This document shows, in pieces, positions 25,797-33,182 of a DNA stretch of 64,000 nt. Location: assembly GCA_963759055.1 (NCBI GenBank), contig CAVWYD010000013.1:124001-188000 (forward strand), given 5' to 3'. Position numbers and translations under genes: made by a program. Every line of letters starts with the position of its first letter. Position 1 is the first letter of the stretch. The notes beneath the pieces are model-generated. The model did not search any database and was not told the origin of the DNA. It saw only the letters and a program-made list of their open reading frames with translations. The DNA is from Thiosocius sp963759055. GTDB lineage: Bacteria; Pseudomonadota; Gammaproteobacteria; Chromatiales; Chromatiaceae.

Positions 25797-26476
25797 GCCG
25801 GGGCCGACAACCGCACGCGGTACTGTTCGACCTTGACGGCACCCTGGCGGATACCGGAAAGGATCTCGCCTATGCGCTCAACCAGACCCTGCAACATTTC
25901 GAGCAGCCGACCCTGCCCTACGAAATCATCCGTCCGGTCGTGTCGCATGGTGGTATCGCGCTTGTCAAACTGGGCTTTGGCATCGTTCCGGAAAGTCCCG
26001 GTTTCGAGGAACGGCGGCAGTTTCTGCTGGATGTCTACAAAGACAACCTGTGTCGCGAGACCACGCTGTTTCCGGGCATGGAAAGGGTGCTGACAGACCT
26101 TGAATCCCGGCATCTGCCCTGGGGGATTGTGACCAACAAACCGGCCTGGCTGACCGACCCCCTGATTGCGGCCATGCAGCTCGAGCAGCGGGCCGGCTGC
26201 GTGATCAGCGGTGATACCTGCGTCAACCGCAAGCCTCATCCGCAGCCCATACTGCATGCCTGCGAGCTGCTCGATTGCGAACCGGAGAACACCTGGTACA
26301 TCGGCGATGCAGGCCGAGATATAGAGGCCGGGCGAGCGGCGGGCTGCGTGACCATCGGCGCCCTGTATGGCTACCTGCATCCCGAAGACCCCCCTGATGC
26401 CTGGCAGTCCGATCTGACCATCGACAGGCCGGAGCAACTGCTCGATCTGCTGAGTGATGACAGCAGCACAGCCTGA
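25778..26476 (+). CDS. mupP: HAD phosphatase, probable N-acetylmuramic acid 6-phosphate phosphatase
   Basis: HAD-superfamily phosphatase of about 232 residues: motif I FDLDGTLADT (about 17-26), motif II IVTNKPAW, motif III lysine in NRKPHPQP, motif IV YIGDAGRDIEAGRAAG. By sequence alone it could be phosphoglycolate phosphatase (gph). The position between ubiG and yciK matches Pseudomonas, where this gene is MupP, which dephosphorylates MurNAc-6-phosphate in cell-wall recycling; amgK and murU are needed for that route and are not in the window. Start at ATG 25778; a GTG at 25793 is possible. Confidence 0.85.
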   Translation: MRSSGVSRGRQPHAVLFDLDGTLADTGKDLAYALNQTLQHFEQPTLPYEIIRPVVSHGGIALVKLGFGIVPESPGFEERRQFLLDVYKDNLCRETTLFPGMERVLTDLESRHLPWGIVTNKPAWLTDPLIAAMQLEQRAGCVISGDTCVNRKPHPQPILHACELLDCEPENTWYIGDAGRDIEAGRAAGCVTIGALYGYLHPEDPPDAWQSDLTIDRPEQLLDLLSDDSSTA

Positions 26477-27239
26477 TATCGCAGAATGGACCTTCCCCAA
26501 CCGCTCCACACCGGTGGGGTCGGCGGCATACTACGCAGTGCGTTTTTCCCCGGAACCGCTGCGCCAGCGCAATGCACTGCTGTTCGCCTGGTATGAACTG
26601 ATCCAGGCGATCGCAGAACATCCGCACGACCCTGGCGCCGCCCGCCTCAAGCTCGACTGGTGGCGACAGGAGGTCGCAAACATCGCCCGCGGCAAGGCAC
26701 GCCATCCGCTTGCGATCCAATTGCAGCAAGTGGGCCTGAATGAACACGCCTTACCCGGCATGATCGCGGTCATAGACAGGGCAGATACAGAGATACGCAG
26801 CCCCTCACTGGTCGATTGGGATGCATTCGCGACCGCCTGTCGCGATAGCCTCGGCAACCTGTTTTTGCTGCTCGGCCAGTTGGAATACGAGTCCGGACAC
26901 GATGCCGATCATTGCGTCGAACTGGGAGCCTATTGTGCCGCTGTCGAACGCATCCGGCAGCTGCCCCGTTCTCCAAACCGTGTTCCGCAAGACCTGAGCC
27001 TGCCGGTGCTGGAACAAATCACCCCCGCGCAACGGGCAGAACGGATCGATCGGGTACTGGACAGATTCGGCGGACCGGACAGATCCGGCGCAGGTTCAGC
27101 ACCCGACTTTGCCCGGCGGCTGACCGCACTGGCCCGCGCCATGCATAGTAAAATGCGTCGAAAGGGTTACCCGATCACGGGGGACCTGATTGACCGCGCG
27201 CCCATCGCCCATCTATGGACGGCATGGCGCTGCCGTTAA
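26457..27239 (+). CDS. Squalene/phytoene synthase-like protein lacking Asp-rich motifs
   Basis: About 260 residues with the all-helical trans-isoprenyl synthase pattern: PVGSAAYYAVRFSP, RQRNALLFAWYEL, LKLDWWRQEV (about 66-75), LGAYCAAVERIRQLPRS and MHSKMRRKGYPI. In true synthases the first helix carries DDxxD and a second Asp-rich motif follows the NxxRD-like turn; here these read YELIQAIAEHP and ERIRQLPRSPN. The metal-binding acids are thus missing, so catalysis of prenyl condensation is unlikely. It resembles the non-catalytic group that includes eukaryotic NDUFAF6 (complex I assembly). Start at ATG 26457, next to GTG 26454; overlaps mupP by 20 bases. An assembly or lipid-binding role is inference. 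Confidence 0.8.
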   Translation: MTAAQPDIAEWTFPNRSTPVGSAAYYAVRFSPEPLRQRNALLFAWYELIQAIAEHPHDPGAARLKLDWWRQEVANIARGKARHPLAIQLQQVGLNEHALPGMIAVIDRADTEIRSPSLVDWDAFATACRDSLGNLFLLLGQLEYESGHDADHCVELGAYCAAVERIRQLPRSPNRVPQDLSLPVLEQITPAQRAERIDRVLDRFGGPDRSGAGSAPDFARRLTALARAMHSKMRRKGYPITGDLIDRAPIAHLWTAWRCR

Positions 27240-27257
27240 CCGCAGAGAGAATTGCTG

Positions 27258-28001
27258 ATGCATGCCAACTACCAGCCTACAACCGATATCCTGAAAGACC
27301 GGATAATTCTCGTGACCGGCGCCGGCGCCGGCATAGGCCGTGCGATGGCGCTCGCCTATGCACACCATGGCGCCACGGTGGTTTTGCTGGGCAAAACCGT
27401 TTCCAAACTCGAAGCCGTGTACGACGAGATCGAGGCCGGTGGGAACGCGACGCCGGCGATTTATCCGATGCATCTCGAAGGTGCAACCCCGCACGATTAC
27501 GACGAACTGGCAATTGTCATGGAGAACAATTTTGGTCGGCTCGACGGCATCCTGCACAATGCAGCCAGCCTTCCCTACCTCAGCCGTATCAAGGACTACG
27601 AGACCGAAGACTGGCTCAAGGTCATGCAGGTCAATCTGAACGCGCCCTTCCAGCTCACCCAGGTGTGTCTGCCCCTGCTGGGGAAATCAGAGGATGCCAG
27701 TGTGATCTTCACGACCGACGCAGTCGGGCGTCATGGCAAGGCATTCTGGGGGGCCTACGGTGTCTCCAAATTCGGGATCGAGGGCCTGACCCAGATCCTG
27801 GCCGCCGAACTCGCGAACAGCGCGATCCGGGTCAACTGCATCGATCCCGGCCCGACCCGCACCGCACTACGCAAACGGGCATTTCCGGGCGAGGACAATG
27901 CGACTCTGAAGACCCCGGACACCCTGGCGCCGCTGTATCTCTGGGCCATGGGCCCCGACAGCCGGGGCACCACCGGGCAGCGTCTGAGCTGGGACGATTG
28001 A
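27258..28001 (+). CDS. yciK: Short-chain dehydrogenase of YciK family
   Basis: NAD(P)-dependent SDR oxidoreductase of about 247 residues: dinucleotide-binding TGAGAGIGRAMA (about 20-31), HNAAS (usually NNAG; about 94-98), and the catalytic YGVSKFG (Y and K of YxxxK, about 164-170). The C-terminal DPGPTRTALRKRAFPGED is typical of YciK. The physiological substrate is unknown. Linkage with ubiG and mupP is the same as in Pseudomonas. ATG 27258 is chosen; a TTG lies six bases upstream. Last gene of the operon. Confidence 0.92.
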   Translation: MHANYQPTTDILKDRIILVTGAGAGIGRAMALAYAHHGATVVLLGKTVSKLEAVYDEIEAGGNATPAIYPMHLEGATPHDYDELAIVMENNFGRLDGILHNAASLPYLSRIKDYETEDWLKVMQVNLNAPFQLTQVCLPLLGKSEDASVIFTTDAVGRHGKAFWGAYGVSKFGIEGLTQILAAELANSAIRVNCIDPGPTRTALRKRAFPGEDNATLKTPDTLAPLYLWAMGPDSRGTTGQRLSWDD

Positions 28002-28055
28002 GCGGCTCGTCGTGACCCGGCCAACCATCTGAAGAGCGTGCTGAGTGCGAAGAAA

Positions 28056-28100
28056 TAAAAAAGCCTCTCGTGCACCGGGCGGACCCGGCGTTCGAGAGGC
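28056..28100 (-). terminator. Rho-independent terminator for the secreted protein gene
   Basis: GCCTCTCG (28063-28070) pairs with CGAGAGGC (28093-28100), with an inner CCGGG/CCCGG stem. On the minus strand the hairpin is followed by a run of T interrupted once (complement of 28052-28062), a canonical terminator for the gene at 28120-28605. On the plus strand the T tract is weak, so it may stop yciK transcripts only partly. Confidence 0.88.
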
Positions 28101-28119
28101 CTTGGTCTCGGGTTCGTTA

Positions 28120-28605
28120 TTATTTGTCGAACTCGATCTCTATACCACCGACTGAAAGCGCGAGCTGCGCGCCGGAACTATCGGTCGCCGTCGCCTGGAT
28201 CACGACTCCTTTGCCGTTCTCGATCGTGCTTGCGCCGCCACCCTTGTTGCCGATCGTCGCACCCGCCGTGCCTCCCGTATAAATACCCGGAAAGTCCTCC
28301 AGCTTCTTGAGTTCATAGACCTTGCCGGTCCCCTTCACGCTGCGATAGCCCACACCACCCGCACTTCCGGACTTGACCTTCAGCGGGTAGCTTTTGCCCT
28401 CATAATTCAGCGTCCCGGTACCCCAGCTGGCACCTGCAATGAGTTTGACCGACGTAACGTCAAAATCCATCGTGGCGCTGGGCGTCATCTTGCTGTAATC
28501 AACGTACTCGTTGTCTTTCGCCTGATCCGCGTATGCCGTGACGGATGCGAACAACGCCAGCCCCAGGATTGCCGCCAATCCGCTCAGTTTTTTCAGTCCT
28601 ACCAT
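28120..28605 (-). CDS. Secreted protein of unknown function, beta-rich
   Basis: Not firmly recognised. From ATG 28605 it has 161 residues: signal peptide (about 1-26, GLAAILGLALFASVTAYA) and a mature domain with many short Gly/Ser/Thr-rich strands (SWGTGTLNYEGKSYPLKVKS is part of it), then GVGYRSVKGTGKVYELKKLEDFPGIY in two pieces, a glycine-rich turn TGGTAGATIGNKGGG, and SVGGIEIEFDK at the end. The pattern recalls EipA/DUF1134-type or other small periplasmic beta proteins, but I would not assign it. ATG 28605 is preferred to 28656 because the longer form puts an acidic stretch before the signal peptide. Terminator directly downstream. Confidence 0.75.
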   Translation of the reverse strand: MVGLKKLSGLAAILGLALFASVTAYADQAKDNEYVDYSKMTPSATMDFDVTSVKLIAGASWGTGTLNYEGKSYPLKVKSGSAGGVGYRSVKGTGKVYELKKLEDFPGIYTGGTAGATIGNKGGGASTIENGKGVVIQATATDSSGAQLALSVGGIEIEFDK

Positions 28606-28783
28606 AAGGTTCTCCTCGTCGTTCTCATTTAGTAACAATCCAGGTACCGAATTCACCCTCGAAACGGGCTGCGGCGTGGATGGCCGACATTATGCGCCCA
28701 GGCGCCTGCCGCCAACGATACTGTTTCTGGGGAAATCGAACCGCATCACAGTCCGCTTGCCGGCCGTCCCCCGGCCCGTTGTT

Positions 28784-29827
28784 TCAATCCATCAGGTTGA
28801 CCCGGATACCCCGCTCCTCCAGTACCTCGGTTCGATGCTGCAGAAATCGCTGAAACGAAGGTTGCCAGCGATAGGCACCGGAGACCGCGTAATCGATGGC
28901 ACCGTGAATATGGAACGAACGCAGGTAGGCCTCAGTGCGAAACACCTCCGAACCCTGCCGGTCGAAAAACACCAGGCTGGGCGCGTACTGGATGCCAAGC
29001 TCGCGGGCCCAGTCGCGCGCTGGCATTTCGCGGCCATCCGGCGTCCAAAGCTTCTCGCCCGACCACAGATCGACCTGCGCGACATCCAGGTTGCTCAGTG
29101 CTGCAGCAATACCTTCGCGCGGCAGGATATCGTTGTGAAGTTCATCGCAGGCCGCGCAGCTGCCCTGCTCGAACAGAATCAGCAGCGGCCGGCCGCTGTC
29201 ACCACGCTGATCCAGGCGCAGCGGTTCGGCCAGCGTCCCGCCAAGCTTGTTGAGCGCGGTATTGGCAGCAACCGGAGATGCCGCGGCATAGAAATCACGG
29301 AAACCAACCTGCTTTTCGTGTCTGCCGGCCACGAAATCCAGCGCGACATCGAATTTGTGTGGCGCGAAATAACCGTTGATACGCAGGATGACCTTTCCCT
29401 GCTCGTCCATGAACAGCAATGTCGGGGTGTATTGCACGCGTAATGCAGAGGCAAACGCCTTCTCTGTCGTCGCCTCGCCGGACAGGTCGGTTACATCGCG
29501 ATCACCCCACATGTTGATGGCGATCACATCGAATGCCTGACGAGCCTTGTCCGCGATCGCACGGTTGCCGAAATTGTCGTTCAGTAACTTGGCGCAATAG
29601 GGGCAGCCATCCTGGTAGAAGTACAACATAACGCGCTTGCCGGCCGCAGCGGCCTCATCGATGTCCTCGCGAATGTCCAGAAAAGACGCTTTGAACCAGT
29701 CCGGCTTGTCATGATAGCCGGGGTTGACCATGCCTTCGCCCAAGGCTCCCTCGTGAGTAGCTGGCTGCGCGGCGGCGGCGGACGAGGCCAGGCCATAGAC
29801 AAGAAGGGCGATCACGATGGATTTCAT
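28784..29827 (-). CDS. Periplasmic protein with two thioredoxin-like domains (SoxW-like)
   Basis: 347 residues. Signal peptide (about 1-20, MKSIVIALLVYGLASSAAAA), then two thioredoxin folds in tandem: the first (about 45-165) with CPYC (75-78) and cis-proline in QYTPTLLF, the second (about 205-325) with CAAC (224-227) and cis-proline in QYAPSLVF. The first resembles SoxW/thioredoxin-like Fe-S family proteins. Likely a periplasmic disulfide reductant, perhaps keeping Sox or cytochrome thiols reduced; this link is inferred from soxXA and sulfur globule genes in the window, not from adjacency. ATG 29827 has GGAGG upstream at good spacing and is chosen over a start 15 bases earlier. Confidence 0.88.
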   Translation of the reverse strand: MKSIVIALLVYGLASSAAAAQPATHEGALGEGMVNPGYHDKPDWFKASFLDIREDIDEAAAAGKRVMLYFYQDGCPYCAKLLNDNFGNRAIADKARQAFDVIAINMWGDRDVTDLSGEATTEKAFASALRVQYTPTLLFMDEQGKVILRINGYFAPHKFDVALDFVAGRHEKQVGFRDFYAAASPVAANTALNKLGGTLAEPLRLDQRGDSGRPLLILFEQGSCAACDELHNDILPREGIAAALSNLDVAQVDLWSGEKLWTPDGREMPARDWARELGIQYAPSLVFFDRQGSEVFRTEAYLRSFHIHGAIDYAVSGAYRWQPSFQRFLQHRTEVLEERGIRVNLMD

Positions 29828-30132
29828 TCGTACCTCCGGCAAAAGCCTGCAAATGCGGTTAATCGAGATCTGCCAACAAGTAGAAACAAGTGTAACTTCC
29901 CCTGCACAAGCGCCTCAGCTTAACTAAGATGTCAGAAATCTGCCGACGAACGCAGTTCCCGAAAAATGCCGGGGTTTCGACGTTTGGGAATCTCAGGTGA
30001 GGTGATAAAAATGACGCCAGCCTGTTGAGCACACGAATAGAGTAGTTAACTCGCTGATTTTAAAGCCAATAACAATATTGGCATGGGTTTCGCATATCTT
30101 GGACTGCCTTTCCAGCACACGAGAATGCAGAC
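29828..30132. other. Divergent intergenic region with a perfect small inverted repeat
   Basis: About 300 bases separate the double-thioredoxin gene from the diguanylate cyclase. No coding signal is visible. The one clear structure is GCCAATA (30065-30071) and its complement TATTGGC (30076-30082) with a 4-base spacer, 51 bases before the cyclase ATG. It could be an operator or short hairpin for that gene. Confidence 0.4.
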
Positions 30133-31044
30133 ATGGAAAACCATAGCTACACCAACACAGGCAACCTTGCATTGGTCAGTCCACTTCAGGCACACGGTAC
30201 GGTAGTACCGACGGCACCCGAAAATCTGGGCCCCAGGGTCCTCGAGCTTTCGAGCATTCTGCAGACGACGCTGGATATCGAAAATCAGATCCACCTGTTC
30301 GGCAAAGAGATCCAGCGCTATCTGTCCATCGATGGCCTGGTGTATACCCCGCCCGGCAGCGAACAGAAGATGATCTACGGTCGCGAAGCATCGCACCGCG
30401 CCACCTACGACCTAAAACTCGAACAGACATCGCTTGGCGGCGTGCGCGTCTACCGTGAGATCCCGTTTGCCGACAAGGAGATCACTTCGCTCGAAAACCT
30501 GTTATGTGCACTGGTCTACCCGCTGCGCAATGCGCTGACCTACAAACACGCGGTCGAACTGGCCTCGCGCGACCCCCTGACGGGTGTGCACAACCGCATG
30601 GCCCTGAGCAGTTCACTGCAACGGGAGGTGGACCTGGCCCAGCGCCAGGAACTTCCTCTGTCGATGCTCGTTATCGACATCGATCACTTCAAGTCTTTCA
30701 ACGACGAGCATGGGCATACCTTCGGCGATGATGTCCTCGTCGCGGTATCGCAGACAATCGCCAACACCGTGCGCCGCAGTGATCTGCTGTTCAGATACGG
30801 CGGCGAAGAGTTCGTTGTACTGGCAAGTCATACCGGTGAACAAGGTGCCATGTTGCTCGCCGAACGTATCCGCGAAAACGTTTCCGCGCTGCAGACCGTG
30901 CGTGGCCGCAGCACCAACGTCACCGTCAGTGTCGGCGTCGCACGCCTGCAGGAAAAGGAGTCTGCCGAGGCCTTTTTTGAGCGCGCCGACAAGGCGCTCT
31001 ACAGCGCCAAGAGGAACGGCCGGAACAGAAGCCTGCTGGGTTAA
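30133..31044 (+). CDS. Diguanylate cyclase, GGDEF domain
   Basis: Predicted cytoplasmic enzyme making cyclic di-GMP from GTP. 303 residues: an N-terminal region (about 30-135) with no membrane segment and a GAF-like pattern, then the GGDEF domain (about 140-303) with DPLTGVHNR (147-155), IDIDHFKSFND (metal-binding Asp), active-site GGEEF (223-227) and an intact inhibitory I-site RRSD (214-217) at the usual five-residue distance. So it should be active and product-inhibited. It stands alone with a small inverted repeat upstream and converges with the FKBP gene 15 bases away. The signal sensed by the N-terminus is unknown. Confidence 0.94.
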   Translation: MENHSYTNTGNLALVSPLQAHGTVVPTAPENLGPRVLELSSILQTTLDIENQIHLFGKEIQRYLSIDGLVYTPPGSEQKMIYGREASHRATYDLKLEQTSLGGVRVYREIPFADKEITSLENLLCALVYPLRNALTYKHAVELASRDPLTGVHNRMALSSSLQREVDLAQRQELPLSMLVIDIDHFKSFNDEHGHTFGDDVLVAVSQTIANTVRRSDLLFRYGGEEFVVLASHTGEQGAMLLAERIRENVSALQTVRGRSTNVTVSVGVARLQEKESAEAFFERADKALYSAKRNGRNRSLLG

Positions 31045-31059
31045 CCCGCATTTAAACCA

Positions 31060-31458
31060 CTATGAGAAGGGCCTGGCCACGTCTCGCACCCACAGCTGAA
31101 TTCTTAACATTGAGTTGGCCGCAATCAAATCTGTGACCCCTTGTTCTCTATAAGCCAGGTGGGGAGACACAAGGACTTCGCGGTACCCATTTCTTTTCAT
31201 GCCATAAAGCGATTTTTCCACGCCAGCGATGGTCTGACGTTTCCCAAGCTCCGTCTCGTGATCAATCAATTCGAATCCATCAACGATTCGCGTTCTGAGA
31301 TGCGCTCTCGCCCTTGAGATGATCCCCGCGTCTTGAGTAACTTCCTCTCCTCGTCGCAGGAAAAATCGTGCGTTATAAATTACCAAGGCGCCCTTGTCTG
31401 CCACAGGCCCTTCGCCGACTATTTCTTCGATCAACTCGATCCCTTTGGTAAGTTTCAT
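31060..31458 (-). CDS. FKBP-type peptidyl-prolyl isomerase, short form
   Basis: Single-domain FKBP-like protein of about 132 residues from ATG 31458 (MKLTKGIELIEEIVGEG); a start at 31503 would add 15 polar residues without a visible ribosome-binding site. Diagnostic features are GALVIYNARFFLRRGEEV near the start and the C-terminal VSPHLAYREQGVTDLI followed by LRIQLWVRDV, matching the FKBP consensus around the active cleft. No signal peptide, so probably cytoplasmic. It converges with the diguanylate cyclase gene. Confidence 0.85.
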   Translation of the reverse strand: MKLTKGIELIEEIVGEGPVADKGALVIYNARFFLRRGEEVTQDAGIISRARAHLRTRIVDGFELIDHETELGKRQTIAGVEKSLYGMKRNGYREVLVSPHLAYREQGVTDLIAANSMLRIQLWVRDVARPFS

Positions 31459-31557
31459 ATCCACCTGACCGTACTTGTGATCAATATCCTGAGTTTGAAG
31501 CATCTGCGGCTTGCCTGGTTCAATGAATCCGACTGGAAAGCAATGAGGCAGGATGCC

Positions 31558-32034
31558 TCAGTCGGGTGCCTCCGCTTCCTGGGCCATCACCTTGAGCAGG
31601 GCCAGGGTATCTTGCACCCGTTCATAGGTGTTCCCGTAAATCTCGTCCGGCTGAACGATCTCCAGCCACCGCACCCAGGCGACGACGGCATCAATCTCGT
31701 CAAGGGACAACAATGGCCAGCGCGGAAGAAAGAAGTCGTCCCAGTAGTCAGGCTCCGGGCTGCGATCGAGACAGCCAATCAGCGAGTCATATGCGTTGCA
31801 ATCACAACGATTCTCTTTCAGTCCTGCGGCCAAAATTCCGGGCAGGTAATAACAAAAGGCCTCCGGCGAGAACCAGAACACCGCATCCGAATACTGCTCA
31901 AGCTGAGCAAACGTCACGTCCTCCCAGGTCATCCCCTGAAAAGACATGACCTCCGCATATTCGCAATCGGTTAACTGCATAGAGTCGGTCAAGACCGACG
32001 GTGGCAATCGATGGACAAACGATTTGTTGATCAA
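31558..32034 (-). CDS. Conserved hypothetical protein with FWFSPEAF motif
   Basis: Not firmly recognised; possibly DUF6714-like. About 158 residues, rich in aromatic and acidic residues, with YSDAVFWFSPEAFCYYLPGI (about 48-67) and LLSLDEIDAVVAWVRWLE. No signal peptide or membrane helix, so a soluble protein. The start is uncertain: TTG 32034, or ATG 31980 (MQLTDCEYAEV). It lies at the edge of a gene-poor stretch and about 55 bases from the FKBP gene on the same strand. Confidence 0.65.
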   Translation of the reverse strand: MINKSFVHRLPPSVLTDSMQLTDCEYAEVMSFQGMTWEDVTFAQLEQYSDAVFWFSPEAFCYYLPGILAAGLKENRCDCNAYDSLIGCLDRSPEPDYWDDFFLPRWPLLSLDEIDAVVAWVRWLEIVQPDEIYGNTYERVQDTLALLKVMAQEAEAPD

Positions 32035-32555
32035 ACTGAGGGCAATGGCCGCCTGGGATTCGCCATGCTTCTCTGTTCATCGATTTGCGTTCACTAGTCA
32101 AAAACAATTCCGAGAACGTTCCCGCTCTCGAGGGCCAGACCATCGCTTGAGCGCCCATTGCGGCGGCCCAATTTTTGACCACTTACCGTCGCACCCAGTC
32201 TTCATCCGCAGGTGCCCAACGGGACCGGATTCGACCCCACGCCGAAGCGGCTGGAGGATTTCTCCGCTTCGTTAAAACCATAGACCATTCGACGAAAGAT
32301 GGGAGACATGCTCCGGCGGCATGATGGGCCCGACGATCCCGCGGGAGCCGGTCAAGTCATTGCCAAATAGTATCCATGTAGACCGCGGAGAGGGCAGGAA
32401 GATTAGCGGCAATTGACTACGCTTAAACTGTGGTGATGCGACCCTCAGGCAGGTCGCTTGGCGGGTAATCCGCCCGGCGCCCTGAAGCGGGTTTCGCGAC
32501 TCGATTTCGCTATGTCAAAGCAGGTTGGGTCGTATCTGCCGGAACGGGGGCTTCG
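32035..32555. other. Gene-free stretch at the edge of a decayed region
   Basis: About 520 bases with no credible gene: reading frames are short and lack recognisable motifs. A GCGGGTAATCCGCCCG-like small hairpin lies at about 32460-32476. The segment adjoins the broken CBS-domain gene and may be remnant DNA; no insertion-sequence ends were identified. Confidence 0.5.
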
Positions 32556-33168
32556 ATGGGTGATTTGAGGCTGAGAGATTTGATCGTGCCCGTGGCGGAT
32601 TACGCCACCGTGCCCTTGGGAGCATCGATCCTCGAGGGCATTCTTGCCTTGAAGGAGGCGCAGCAGCGCGAGTTTCGGGATGACCCGGAGAGGCACCGTG
32701 ATCGTGCGGTGTTCGTAACGGACGCTCAGGCGAGGTTGTCGGCAAGCTCTCGATGTGGTCGATCATCGGTTGCCTGGAGCCGAGTTATGCGCGAGTCAAG
32801 GGAGGCACGGCATCCTCGAAGGCGGCATCGAGAGTCGGCTCGGCCCGGGGCATGATCGAAGGGATGATGGAGTCCTCCCACCTCTGGCGCAAGCGATTAC
32901 GGACACATAGCGAACGATACGGCGGATCTGAAGGTACAGGATCTGATACATGAACCGCGCAACGAAGAATTGATCGACGAGAATGCATCGTTGGAAACGG
33001 CCATTCATCAGCTGGTAGCCGGACACTTCATGTCTCTGCTGGTAACAAGAAGACGATCGAATCGTCGGAATTCTGCGCCTGGTGGATGTATTCGAAGCCG
33101 TGTGCCGCATGATCAAGCGTGAAAACGTTGAAGCGCCAGCCGATGCCGCTAGTTCAAGCACTGAATGA
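32556..33168 (+). pseudogene. CBS-domain pair protein gene with three frame breaks
   Basis: Joining three frames gives one protein with two CBS domains. Frame A from 32556 reads MGDLRLRDLIVPVADYAT through AVFVTDAQ. A one-base gap near 32728-32730 leads to frame B, EVVGKLSMWSIIGCLEPSY through GMIEGMMESSHLW. A second break near 32900-32912 returns to frame A (DTADLKVQDLIHEP through HFMSLLVTR). A third near 33050 gives DDRIVGILRLVDVFEAVC and the stop at 33166-33168. CBS pairs bind adenosyl ligands and regulate other proteins. As read, only a 99-residue fragment would be made. True decay or base-calling error are both possible, since the codons still read sensibly in every piece. Confidence 0.8.
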
Positions 33169-33182
33169 ATGACAAGCCCTTC

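Noticed and set aside
28120..28605. Assignment of the secreted protein to EipA/DUF1134
   Set aside because: Only a loose similarity of pattern; no diagnostic motif could be confirmed by eye.
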